A stretch of DNA of 26,307 nucleotides from an uncultured Oscillospiraceae bacterium (GCA_934565415.1 CAKTHQ010000031.1:1-26307); one strand, 5' to 3'; counted from the stretch's first letter, positions 1-6,988 are shown. Made by a program: numbers and translations. The notes: a model not told the origin generated them from the letters alone.

Positions 1-40
1 TCGACTATAGTACACAGGTATCAATATGTAATGTCCCTAA

Positions 41-90
41 CAAAAACAAGAAACCCGAACCCATCCCCCACAGGGAAGAAGTTCGGATTT
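41..90 (-). terminator. Intrinsic terminator of the tRNA-Val gene
   Basis: On the minus strand a 10-bp stem with one G-T pair (81-90 with 51-60) is followed by a T-rich run (41-50). It begins just past the encoded CCA end of the tRNA, so it should end that transcript. The loop is about 20 nt, which is long but acceptable. Confidence 0.7.
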
Positions 91-98
91 CTTTGTCT

Positions 99-175
99 TG
101 GTGGAGACTACGGGACTCGAACCTGTGACCTCATGCGTGTGAAGCATGCGCTCTAACCAGCTGAGCTAAGCCTCC
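99..175 (-). tRNA. tRNA-Val (anticodon CAC)
   Basis: This 77-nt minus-strand gene folds as a full cloverleaf. The acceptor arm is GGAGGCT with AGTCTCC, the D arm carries AGCTGGTTA, the anticodon stem is CATGC with GCATG, and the T arm contains GGTTCGAGTCC. The 7-nt loop is TTCACAC, which puts anticodon CAC at 141-139 and reads valine codon GTG. The CCA end is encoded at 101-99. The gene stands alone with its own promoter and terminator. No tRNA-scanning program was run. Confidence 0.95.
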
Positions 176-193
176 GTAACCGGAACACGACGC

Positions 194-222
194 ATTATAC
201 ATGAGATTGGCTGGTTTGTCAA
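194..222 (-). promoter_or_regulatory. Sigma-A promoter of tRNA-Val
   Basis: On the minus strand TTGACA (222-217) and TATAAT (199-194) are separated by exactly 17 bp. Both hexamers match consensus, as expected for a stable-RNA gene. The predicted start lies about 12 nt before the mature tRNA 5' end. Confidence 0.92.
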
Positions 223-272
223 GGCTTTTTTTAAAATTCCGGCGAAAAGGGGAAGGAGCCGGTGGGTGCCGG

Positions 273-301
273 TTGCTTTTCATTGGGGGATGTGGTAGGA
301 T
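273..301 (+). promoter_or_regulatory. Probable sigma-A promoter of the DUF218/M42 pair
   Basis: TTGCTT (273-278) is followed after 17 bp by TAGGAT (296-301), with a TG dinucleotide giving an extended -10. It lies just upstream of the SD of the next gene and points away from the tRNA promoter. Confidence 0.6.
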
Positions 302-328
302 AGGGAAAAATGCGATGGAGGTGTTTTT

Positions 329-1111
329 TTGAGAGACAGAATGCATCATGCCCTCTGGCCGCTGCTGCTGTGCGTGCCGGTGGGAGTGCTGGGTTTTTTG
401 TGTAAATATGTACTGGTGGGCTACGATTTTTCGGCGCTGGTGTGTCTGGCGGTAGTCGGGCTGATTTTGTTTTATACGCTGATGCCTTTTGTCAGCCTCC
501 GGTTTCCCGCCTTTGGAAAAATCGTTACCCGGGTGGTCAGCGTCCTTGTAGGGCTGGGGATTCTGGTGTGCGCCGTAACGGAGGGGCTGATTATCCATGC
601 CAGCTTTGGCTCTCCCAACGAGCAGGTGGACTATGTGCTGGTGCTGGGGGCCAAGGTAAGGGACTGGGGGCCATCCATTTCCCTGTGGGACCGGATTTAT
701 GCTGCGGCAGATTATTTAGCGGAGCATCCGGAGACAATCGCCGTGGTTTCCGGAGGCCAGGGCGAGGACGAGCCGGAGACGGAGGCTGCCTGCATGAAGC
801 GGGAGCTTGTAAACCTGGGCATAGAGCCGGACCGGATCTGGGAAGAGGATAAGGCAAAATCCACCTGGGAAAACATCCACTTTGCCCTGGATCTGATTGA
901 AAATACCACCGGGAGTCGTCCTACCCGGCTGGGAGTGCTGTCCAGCGAATACCACCTGTTCCGGGCCAGCCTGTTTACCAAGAAGGCCGGGGTGGAATTT
1001 GTAGGCATTCCTGCGCCCACTTCCCGCTGGGGGCAGAAGATCAACCACTTTATGCGGGAGATTGCCGGTGTATGGCACTACATCCTGTTAGGAGGAACTT
1101 ATGATGCTTGA
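329..1111 (+). CDS. DUF218 (YdcF/SanA/ElyC-like) membrane protein
   Basis: This 260-residue protein has an N-terminal membrane part with about three hydrophobic segments (roughly residues 8-28, 34-56 and 65-90). A soluble DUF218 domain follows. It opens with VDYVLVLGAKV (100-110) and contains the VVSGGQG loop, the STWENI segment and the SSEYHLFRA motif. E. coli relatives (ElyC, SanA) act in envelope maintenance, but the reaction is not established, so only the family is assigned. The start is TTG at 329: GGAGG (317-321) lies 7 nt upstream, whereas the first ATG at 341 is too far away. The last 11 nt overlap the next gene, so the two are probably co-translated. Confidence 0.85.
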   Translation: MRDRMHHALWPLLLCVPVGVLGFLCKYVLVGYDFSALVCLAVVGLILFYTLMPFVSLRFPAFGKIVTRVVSVLVGLGILVCAVTEGLIIHASFGSPNEQVDYVLVLGAKVRDWGPSISLWDRIYAAADYLAEHPETIAVVSGGQGEDEPETEAACMKRELVNLGIEPDRIWEEDKAKSTWENIHFALDLIENTTGSRPTRLGVLSSEYHLFRASLFTKKAGVEFVGIPAPTSRWGQKINHFMREIAGVWHYILLGGTYDA

Positions 1112-2147
1112 GAAAGATTATGCCGATTTTGCCTGGGAGCAGACTGCCCGGCTGCTGGGGGTGGATTCTCCCTCCGGCTTTACCGCGGGTGCTGCCCGCT
1201 GGGTAAAGGAAGCCTTTGAGGCTCTGGGCTGCACTGCGGAAATAACCCGAAAGGGTGGGGTACTGGCCTGCCTGGGCGGAGAAAACGAAGAAGACGGCCT
1301 TTTACTGGAAGCCCACGCCGATACCCTGGGGGCTATGGTCTGCCAGATTAAGGGAAATGGGCGGCTGAAGCTGACCCCCTTAGGCGGCATGAATGCCAAC
1401 AATGCCGAGGCGGAAAATGTAAAGGTCCATACCCGGGCCGGAAAAATTTACGAGGGAACCGCCCAATTGAGCAACGCATCCATTCATGTGAATGGGGACT
1501 ACAGCGACACCAAGCGCAGCTTTGATACCCTGGAGGTGGTATTGGACGAGCCCGTCTCTTCCACCGAGGAAACGAAGGCGCTGGGGATTTCCGTGGGGGA
1601 TATTGTCTGCTTTGACCCCAGGATCCGGCGAACTGCTTCCGGGTACCTAAAAAGTCGGTTCCTGGACGACAAGCTGTCCGTGGGCATTCTGCTGGGCTTT
1701 GCCAAATACCTGAAGGACAACCGCATTACTCCCAAGCGGAAGCTCTATGCCCATGTTACCGTATATGAAGAGGTGGGCCACGGCGGCAGCGCCTCGGTGC
1801 CCGCGGGGGTAACGGAGGCCATTTCCGTAGATATGGGCTGCGTCGGCGAGGGCCTGAGCTGCACCGAGCGGCAGGTGAGCATCTGCGCCAAGGATTCCGG
1901 CGGCCCTTACTGCTACGAGGTGGTGTCCGGCCTGATCGAGGCCGCCCGGAAGACGGGGGCGGACTACGCCGTGGATGTGTACCCCCACTACGGCTCCGAT
2001 GTGGAAGCCACCCTGCGGGCAGGAAATGATATTCGCCACGGCCTCATCGGCGCCGGTGTGTACGCCTCCCATGGCTACGAGCGCAGCCACATCGATGGGG
2101 TTTACAATACCCTTTTGGTATTGGCGGGGTATACCGATACGTTCTGA
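1101..2147 (+). CDS. M42 family metallo-aminopeptidase
   Basis: This 348-residue protein is a probable cytoplasmic M42 aminopeptidase (glutamyl/deblocking aminopeptidase type, related to cellulase-associated CelM proteins). Such enzymes remove N-terminal residues from peptides using two metal ions, usually within a dodecamer. The metal-site motifs are present in order: AHADT (His72, Asp74), RFLDDK (Asp189/190), YEEVG (Glu223 catalytic, Glu224), SVDMG (Asp244) and a C-terminal HGYERSH (His324/His330). Length is typical. The ATG at 1101 follows AGGAGGA with good spacing and overlaps the DUF218 gene by 11 nt. Exact substrate preference cannot be read from the sequence. A strong hairpin follows the stop. 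Confidence 0.92.
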   Translation: MMLEKDYADFAWEQTARLLGVDSPSGFTAGAARWVKEAFEALGCTAEITRKGGVLACLGGENEEDGLLLEAHADTLGAMVCQIKGNGRLKLTPLGGMNANNAEAENVKVHTRAGKIYEGTAQLSNASIHVNGDYSDTKRSFDTLEVVLDEPVSSTEETKALGISVGDIVCFDPRIRRTASGYLKSRFLDDKLSVGILLGFAKYLKDNRITPKRKLYAHVTVYEEVGHGGSASVPAGVTEAISVDMGCVGEGLSCTERQVSICAKDSGGPYCYEVVSGLIEAARKTGADYAVDVYPHYGSDVEATLRAGNDIRHGLIGAGVYASHGYERSHIDGVYNTLLVLAGYTDTF

Positions 2148-2160
2148 ACAGGCACAAGTA

Positions 2161-2214
2161 AAAGCACGGCCCCATGGAAGGACTTACTCCATGGGGCTGT
2201 GCTTTCTTATTTTG
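2161..2214. terminator. Strong hairpin terminator shared by convergent genes
   Basis: An 18-bp stem (2161-2178 with 2188-2205, one G-T pair) surrounds a 9-nt loop. Reading plus it is followed by CTTATTTT and should terminate the M42 transcript. Reading minus, the right arm is still coding: the stop codon of the HTH gene (2186-2184) lies in the loop. Confidence 0.85.
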
Positions 2215-2387
2215 ACCCTGGGGCAGTCGGCATCCCTTGGGATGAGCCAGGGACTGCAGGGTGCGGTTTGCTGGGCCCCGGGGATTTTCCCCTGCTGGCA
2301 CCAGCGGCTGATGGTATTCTGGGGGTAGCCCCAGAGGTCGGATGCTTCTTTTGTCCCAATATATCTGGACAGCAGATTTTCCGGCAT
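2184..2387 (-). CDS. Small helix-turn-helix DNA-binding protein
   Basis: This 67-residue protein has the IGTKEASDLWGYPQNTISRWCQQGKI pattern split over residues 9-34, typical of MerR/excisionase-like winged helices: a helix containing KEAS, a turn, then a recognition helix with NTISRWC. A PWLIPRDA strand follows. A short basic tail ends the protein. Single-domain proteins of this kind are common in Clostridia; their targets are mostly unknown. ATG at 2387 has GGGAGG (2399-2394) six nt upstream, so the much longer upstream open frame is rejected. A consensus promoter lies at 2542-2514, giving a leader of about 120 nt. The last codons sit inside the downstream terminator stem. Confidence 0.82.
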   Translation of the reverse strand: MPENLLSRYIGTKEASDLWGYPQNTISRWCQQGKIPGAQQTAPCSPWLIPRDADCPRVKIRKHSPME

Positions 2388-2420
2388 TGCGTTCCTCCCT
2401 TTTTCAAAATCCCCGTTTCG

Positions 2421-2456
2421 GCATACGGGCAAAGCAGGGATCCTCTGCCTGTATGC
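2421..2456. repeat. Inverted repeat in the leader of the HTH gene
   Basis: GCATACGGGCA (2421-2431) and TGCCTGTATGC (2446-2456) are inverted, with one G-T pair on the plus strand and one A-C mismatch on the minus strand, around a 14-nt spacer. It lies between promoter and start codon of the HTH gene, so it could be an autoregulatory operator or an mRNA hairpin. Confidence 0.5.
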
Positions 2457-2513
2457 ACCGTTTCGCATATCTCCCGGCGTTTTTCGATAAACATCGTAAC
2501 ACCACATTTGTAC

Positions 2514-2542
2514 ATTATAGCGGTTATGCGCAGAAAAGTCAA
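2514..2542 (-). promoter_or_regulatory. Sigma-A promoter of the HTH gene
   Basis: On the minus strand TTGACT (2542-2537), a 17-bp spacer and TATAAT (2519-2514) form a near-perfect promoter. Transcription should begin near 2507, leaving about 120 nt of leader before the start codon at 2387. Confidence 0.85.
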
Positions 2543-2680
2543 GCACAGTGGCCGTATATTGAAAAAATCGGAGAAAAAACGGAGAACGAGTTTTTGAGGG
2601 GCTCACAAATTTTCAGGGAAAATGCCGGATTTTTTTGCAAAAATCATGTACTTTAACAGGGACTGAGGGGTGCCGCAGGT

Positions 2681-2923
2681 TTATTTGCCGCTGTGGAAGG
2701 GGTGGCGGCAGCCGTACAGGAAGATGCCTACCCAACTGATGAGAACGGGCCAGCCGGTGAGAATCAGCAGCCATTCGGCGTCCAGCCGGGCAGCCAGATT
2801 CAAAACGGCGTAGAGAACGGCGCCGGCCGCCGCCAGCAGTGCCCCGACGACCCACAGGCAAAGGGTGTATTTCCGTTCTACCGTCATATCTTTTCCATCG
2901 ATCCAATTCCAGATATATTTCAT
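2681..2923 (-). CDS. Small two-helix membrane protein, unknown function
   Basis: I do not recognise this 80-residue protein. It has a short charged N-terminus (MKYIWNWIDGKDMTVERKY), a first hydrophobic segment around residues 20-43 and a second around 52-70, ending in a basic, histidine-containing tail. It has no signal-peptide cleavage motif and no lipobox. The start is secure because AAAGGAGG lies 8 nt before ATG 2923. No clear terminator separates it from the HTH gene, so partial read-through is possible. Its upstream region is the unusual box-rich area shared with the phosphate operon, which hints at, but does not prove, a link to phosphate. Confidence 0.75.
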   Translation of the reverse strand: MKYIWNWIDGKDMTVERKYTLCLWVVGALLAAAGAVLYAVLNLAARLDAEWLLILTGWPVLISWVGIFLYGCRHPFHSGK

Positions 2924-2944
2924 GGCTTCTGCCTCCTTTTTTCT

Positions 2945-2961
2945 GGGAGCATAATGCTCCC
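2945..2961. repeat. Perfect 17-bp dyad upstream of the small membrane protein
   Basis: GGGAGCAT-A-ATGCTCCC is a perfect 8-1-8 palindrome placed 9 bp before the SD of the 80-residue membrane protein (minus strand). As DNA it resembles a dimeric operator. As RNA it would give a 6-bp stem with a 5-nt loop, with no T-run after it on the minus strand, so a terminator is unlikely. Confidence 0.65.
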
Positions 2962-2962
2962 G

Positions 2963-3074
2963 GGTAAAAGCCGCAACGGCGCAACCGTAAAAAGAACGTA
3001 AAGTCTGTAAATTTTACATTGCCTTTACACAACTTACAATTCAGGTTTTACGGGGGGATCTTAAACTGTGTAAA
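2963..3074. promoter_or_regulatory. Array of TTTAC/GTAAA boxes, possible PhoP-binding region
   Basis: GTAAA cores lie at 2964, 2987, 2998, 3007 and 3070, and TTTAC or CTTAC cores at 3013, 3024, 3033 and 3047. Two exact TTTACA copies are 11 bp apart (3013, 3024), and the inner pair forms the dyad TGTAAA-T-TTTACA (3006-3018). Bacillus PhoP binds direct TT(A/T/C)ACA repeats with a period near 11 bp. The array sits between a small membrane protein gene and a Na/Pi transporter-phoPR operon. Assignment to PhoP is inference from sequence and context. Confidence 0.5.
3011..3039 (-). promoter_or_regulatory. Probable promoter of the small membrane protein gene
   Basis: On the minus strand TTGTAA (3039-3034), a 17-bp spacer and TAAAAT (3016-3011) form a plausible sigma-A promoter. 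It overlaps the box array, so a bound regulator would compete with or contact RNA polymerase. Confidence 0.5.
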
Positions 3075-3120
3075 GAACAACAGGGAATGGAAGCCCAAAA
3101 CCGGGTGCTATGAAAATCCG

Positions 3121-3161
3121 GGGGATTGCCACGCCGGTGTGCGCACCGGCTCGCAATGACA
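3121..3161. repeat. Intergenic palindromic repeat, family A copy 1
   Basis: This is a two-part hairpin: outer stem ATTGC/GCAAT (3125-3129, 3153-3157) and inner stem GCCGGTG/CACCGGC (3133-3139, 3144-3150). Related copies lie between dnaK and dnaJ, in both orientations. It sits in the leader of the phosphate operon, 34 bp before the start codon. Confidence 0.8.
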
Positions 3162-3195
3162 GACAACCATCCCGGAAAGAAAAAGGGGAAAAGTT

Positions 3196-4965
3196 ATGGA
3201 TATTTTTGGGGTACTCAATTTGATCGGCGGTCTGGCACTGTTTTTATTCGGTATGTCCGCCATGGGGGATGGGCTGGTTATGCTCTCCGGGGGCCGGCTG
3301 GAGCAAATTCTGGAGAAGCTGACCAAAAAGAAAATTATGGCGGTACTGCTGGGCCTGCTGGTAACGGCGGTGATCCAGTCCTCTTCCGCTACCACCGTTA
3401 TGGTTGTAGGCTTTGTCAATTCCGGTATTATGAACCTGACCCAGGCCGTGGGCATCATTATGGGCGCCAACATTGGCACCACGGTAACCTCCTGGCTATT
3501 GTCCCTGGTGGGTATTGAGGGCAGCAACATTTTCTTAAAGCTCTTAAAGCCCAGCTCCTTTTCGCCGGTGCTGGCTGCCATCGGTGTGATTCTGACCATG
3601 ACCGCCGGAAAGAGTGACAAGCGGAAAAACATCGGCAATATCCTGGTGGGCTTTGCCGTTCTGATGTACGGCATGAATACCATGAGTGACGCCGTTTCTC
3701 CCCTTTCCAAGAACGAGTCCTTTACCAGCATCCTGACGGCCTTCTCCAATCCCATCCTGGGCATGGCCGCCGGTGCGCTCTTAACAGCCGTGATTCAGTC
3801 CTCCTCCGCTTCCGTGGGCATTTTGCAGGCCCTGTGCGTTACCGGCGCGGTGAGCTTTGGCACCGCCATTCCCATCATCATGGGCCAGAACATCGGTACC
3901 TGCGTAACAGCGCTGCTGTCCTCCATTGGAGCCAGCAAAAATGCCCGCCGGGCCAGCCTCATCCATCTTTATTTTAATTTGGTTGGCACTTTGCTCTTTA
4001 CTGTGGTATTCTATACCTGGAATCTGTTCTTCCCCTTTGCGTTCCTGGAAATGTCTGCCACTGCGGCGGATATTGCCGTTATCCACAGCCTGTTTAACAT
4101 TGGCTGCACGATCATTCTCTTCCCCTTCTCCGATGTGCTGGTAAAGCTGGCCATCCTGACCATACCCGACGGCAAGGCCGAGGAAGCCAAGGGCCTTCCC
4201 GCAGCCCTGCAGGCCCTGGACGAGCGCTTTTTGGACCGGCCCTCCTTTGCCATGGGACTGTGCCGGGATGCCGTAATCCAGATGGCAGATCTGTCCCGGA
4301 ATTCCTTCCAGCAGGCCATGGAGGTCCTGGATGACTACAGCGAAAAGGGAATGGAGGCCGTCATTGCCATGGAGCAGGAGGCCGACAGCTACGAGGATAT
4401 TTTGGGCACCTACCTGGTCAAGCTTTCCGCCCGGGACCTGAACAAGCAGGACAGCCGGACCCTGTCCATCCTCCTGCACTGTATCAACGACTTTGAACGG
4501 ATTTCGGACCATGCCATCAACGTGGTGGAGTCGGCCAAGGAGCTGAGCGACAAGGGGCTGGCCCTGTCCCAGGAGAGCCGGAAGGAGCTTGGCGTTTATG
4601 GCCGGGCCGTCAGCGACATCCTGGACCTGACCGTCAGCGTGTTTGCCGCCGACGATACCCAGCGGGCCCGGGGGGTGGAGCCTCTGGAAGAGGTGATTGA
4701 CAAGCTGAGCATCGAAATGCGCCAGCGCCACATCGAGCGGCTCCGGAAGGGTACCTGCTCTTTGGAAGCGGGACTGATTCTGGAGGATATTCTGACGGGC
4801 TACGAGCGGGTATCGGACCACTGCTCCAATGTGGCGGTGTGCCTGATTGAGGTCCATGCCGACGAATTTGAAACCCACGAATACCTGAACCTCACCACCA
4901 AGGGCGCAGACCCCTGGTTCCGGGAGGAGTACAACAAGCTGAAGAAAACCTACCTACTGCCCTGA
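3196..4965 (+). CDS. Na+/phosphate cotransporter with C-terminal PhoU-like domain
   Basis: This 589-residue inner-membrane protein belongs to the NptA/YjbB (SLC34-like) sodium-phosphate family. The membrane part is a tandem duplication offset by 140 residues. QSSSATT (61-67) and QSSSASV (201-207) are the paired substrate-site motifs, and MGANIGT (89-95) and MGQNIGT (229-235) repeat at the same offset. From about residue 345 to 560 the protein is helical and PhoU-like, with two helical bundles containing repeated ERISDH/ERVSDH motifs (FERISDHAINV, YERVSDHCSNV). Family members move phosphate with sodium; the PhoU part probably gates or signals. A GGGGA SD precedes ATG 3196. The downstream phoP-type regulator begins 20 nt after the stop, so one operon is likely. 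Confidence 0.93.
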   Translation: MDIFGVLNLIGGLALFLFGMSAMGDGLVMLSGGRLEQILEKLTKKKIMAVLLGLLVTAVIQSSSATTVMVVGFVNSGIMNLTQAVGIIMGANIGTTVTSWLLSLVGIEGSNIFLKLLKPSSFSPVLAAIGVILTMTAGKSDKRKNIGNILVGFAVLMYGMNTMSDAVSPLSKNESFTSILTAFSNPILGMAAGALLTAVIQSSSASVGILQALCVTGAVSFGTAIPIIMGQNIGTCVTALLSSIGASKNARRASLIHLYFNLVGTLLFTVVFYTWNLFFPFAFLEMSATAADIAVIHSLFNIGCTIILFPFSDVLVKLAILTIPDGKAEEAKGLPAALQALDERFLDRPSFAMGLCRDAVIQMADLSRNSFQQAMEVLDDYSEKGMEAVIAMEQEADSYEDILGTYLVKLSARDLNKQDSRTLSILLHCINDFERISDHAINVVESAKELSDKGLALSQESRKELGVYGRAVSDILDLTVSVFAADDTQRARGVEPLEEVIDKLSIEMRQRHIERLRKGTCSLEAGLILEDILTGYERVSDHCSNVAVCLIEVHADEFETHEYLNLTTKGADPWFREEYNKLKKTYLLP

Positions 4966-4985
4966 CCCAAAAGGAGAGACTGAAA

Positions 4986-5675
4986 ATGGCCCTGATTTAT
5001 ATTGTAGAGGACGATGACAACATCCGGGAGATTGAGACCATCGCCCTGAAAAACAGCAATTATATGGTAAAGGATTTTGCACGGGCCTCCGACTTTTACA
5101 AGAGCCTGGAGGCGCTGCTGCCGGACCTGGTGCTGCTGGATGTAATGCTGCCGGACGAAAACGGCTGTGACATCGTCCGCCGCCTCCGTGCCAATACCGT
5201 CACCAAAAAGCTGCCCGTGATCATGGTTACCGCCAAGACCTCCGAAATGGATATGGTCAAAGGTCTGGACGACGGGGCGGACGACTATATCAAAAAGCCC
5301 TTTTCCGTTATGGAGCTGCTGAGCCGGGTGAAGGCTCTGCTGCGCCGGACCCGGGAGGAGGGAAGCAAGCAGCTCAAAGTCGGACGCATCCAATTGGACC
5401 ACGACCGGCATACGGTTCTGGCCGATGAGAAAGCGGTGGAGCTGACATTCAAGGAATACGAGCTTCTGCGATACCTGATGATTAATGCGGAAATGGTTTT
5501 GTCCCGGGAGAGCATTATGCGCTTTGTCTGGGGAACAGAGTTCGAAGGGGAGACCCGTACCGTGGATATGCACATCAAGACCCTGCGGCAGAAGCTGGGG
5601 GCCTGCGGCCGCCAGATCGGCACCGTGCGGAATGTGGGCTATGTATTGCAGAGCGCTCCGGAGGAGGACCTATGA
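4986..5675 (+). CDS. PhoB/PhoP-type response regulator (OmpR family)
   Basis: This 229-residue cytoplasmic regulator has an N-terminal receiver with acidic pocket EDDD (8-11), phospho-acceptor Asp52 in LLDVMLPDENG, switch Thr82 and Lys104 in YIKKPFS. A C-terminal winged helix (about 125-225) ends with the usual RTVDMHIKTLRQKLG and VRNVGYVL segments. The SD AAGGAGA precedes ATG 4986, and the gene ends in an ATGA overlap with the kinase. Its position between a Na/Pi transporter and a PhoR-like kinase makes control of phosphate genes the best reading. The name phoP/phoB is inferred from context; OmpR-family regulators cannot be told apart by sequence alone. Confidence 0.9.
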   Translation: MALIYIVEDDDNIREIETIALKNSNYMVKDFARASDFYKSLEALLPDLVLLDVMLPDENGCDIVRRLRANTVTKKLPVIMVTAKTSEMDMVKGLDDGADDYIKKPFSVMELLSRVKALLRRTREEGSKQLKVGRIQLDHDRHTVLADEKAVELTFKEYELLRYLMINAEMVLSRESIMRFVWGTEFEGETRTVDMHIKTLRQKLGACGRQIGTVRNVGYVLQSAPEEDL

Positions 5676-6979
5676 AGCAGAAGATCAACCTCCGGCTGGC
5701 CCTGGTGTCTCTGGTGGCGTTGATACTTACCACGCTGGGGGTCACCCGGGTATATTACGACCTGTTCCAGCAGCAGGTACGGAAGGACCTGCGCATTACG
5801 GGGCAGATGCTGTCTGCCGCAAAGGTTTTTGATGTGGAAGCACTGCCCACTCTGCCCCAGGGGGAACTGCGGGTGACCTGGGTGGCCCCCGACGGCAGAG
5901 TGCTGTATGATAACGAGGCCCAGGCGGATACCCTTCCCAACCATGCGGATCGGCCGGAGATCCAGGAGGCTCTGGAGTTTGGCTCCGGGGAGACCGTCCG
6001 CCGGTCCGACACGTTGAATATGAATACCTTCTACTATGCCCTGAGGCTATCTGACGGCACGGTTCTCCGGCTGGCAACCCAGGCAAGGAGTATGCAGAGC
6101 GTCTTTATGGCGGCGGGGCCGGTGGTATTTGTCACTGCCCTGGTGATTTTTGCGGCGTGTCTGCTGCTGGGGCACCTGCTTACCGCCCAGCTCATTGCGC
6201 CCATCGACCAGATGGCCGAGCACCTGGACGAGCCGGGCAGCGTCAGCGTCTACCGGGAGCTGGAGCCCTTCGCCCACAAAATCCGGTCCCAGCATGAAAA
6301 AATCCTGGCTGCCGCCAAGAGCCGCCAGGACTTTACCGCCAACGTTTCTCACGAACTCAAAACCCCCCTCACCGCCATTTCCGGCTATGCCGAGCTGATT
6401 GAAAACAAAATGGTGGACGAGGAGCAGCAGATTCGCTTTGCAGGGGAAATCCGGAAAAATGCCGCAAGGCTTTTAAGCCTTATCAATGATATTCTACAGC
6501 TTTCGGAGCTGGATGATTCCGATTCGCCTACCCAGCTGCAGCCGGTAGAGCTGTTTTCCCTGGCCCGGGAGGTTTGCCAGAATCTCCGGGTTCTGGCCGA
6601 CAGCCGGAAGGTGCGGCTCCAGTGCTTCGGCCGGGAGGCCGAAGTTACGGGTGACCGGGAACTGCTGAAGGAATTGATGGAAAATCTGATTCAGAACGCC
6701 ATCCGCTACAACCGGGAGGGAGGCTATGTGCAGGTTACCGTTAAGCAGCTCAGCGGCAAGGCGGTGCTCACCGTAGAGGACAACGGCATCGGCATCCCCA
6801 AGGATGCCCGGGAGCGGGTTTTCGAGCGCTTTTACCGGGTGGATAAGAGCCGCTCCCGGGAAACCGGCGGCACCGGTCTGGGACTTGCCATCGTCAAGCA
6901 CATTGCGCAGATTCACGATGCACAGATAGACCTCCAGTCCGAGCTGGACCGGGGAACCAAGATTACGGTTACGTTCTGA
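5672..6979 (+). CDS. PhoR-type sensor histidine kinase
   Basis: This 435-residue membrane kinase overlaps the regulator by 4 nt (ATGA). Transmembrane segment 1 is about residues 8-26. An extracellular PAS-like sensor (about 35-140, with VTWVAPDGRVLYD and the YYALRLSDGTVLRLA strand) follows, then transmembrane segment 2 (about 147-170) and a short linker. The HisKA domain holds phospho-acceptor His227 in NVSHELKTPLTAI. The ATPase domain shows LIQNAIRYN, VEDNGIGIP and GGTGLGLAIVKH. No cytoplasmic PAS is evident between the membrane and HisKA. It should phosphorylate the adjacent regulator, probably reporting phosphate status through the transporter's PhoU-like domain; this last step is inference. 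A good terminator follows. Confidence 0.9.
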   Translation: MKQKINLRLALVSLVALILTTLGVTRVYYDLFQQQVRKDLRITGQMLSAAKVFDVEALPTLPQGELRVTWVAPDGRVLYDNEAQADTLPNHADRPEIQEALEFGSGETVRRSDTLNMNTFYYALRLSDGTVLRLATQARSMQSVFMAAGPVVFVTALVIFAACLLLGHLLTAQLIAPIDQMAEHLDEPGSVSVYRELEPFAHKIRSQHEKILAAAKSRQDFTANVSHELKTPLTAISGYAELIENKMVDEEQQIRFAGEIRKNAARLLSLINDILQLSELDDSDSPTQLQPVELFSLAREVCQNLRVLADSRKVRLQCFGREAEVTGDRELLKELMENLIQNAIRYNREGGYVQVTVKQLSGKAVLTVEDNGIGIPKDARERVFERFYRVDKSRSRETGGTGLGLAIVKHIAQIHDAQIDLQSELDRGTKITVTF

Positions 6980-6988
6980 GAAAAGCAG

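Noticed and set aside
2388..2606. 73-codon N-terminal extension of the HTH protein
   Set aside because: It runs through the consensus promoter and lacks family similarity; the SD-supported ATG at 2387 matches the usual domain start.
3121..3161. Operator function for the palindrome ahead of the Na/Pi gene
   Set aside because: Related copies lie between dnaK and dnaJ, so it is better explained as a dispersed repeat.
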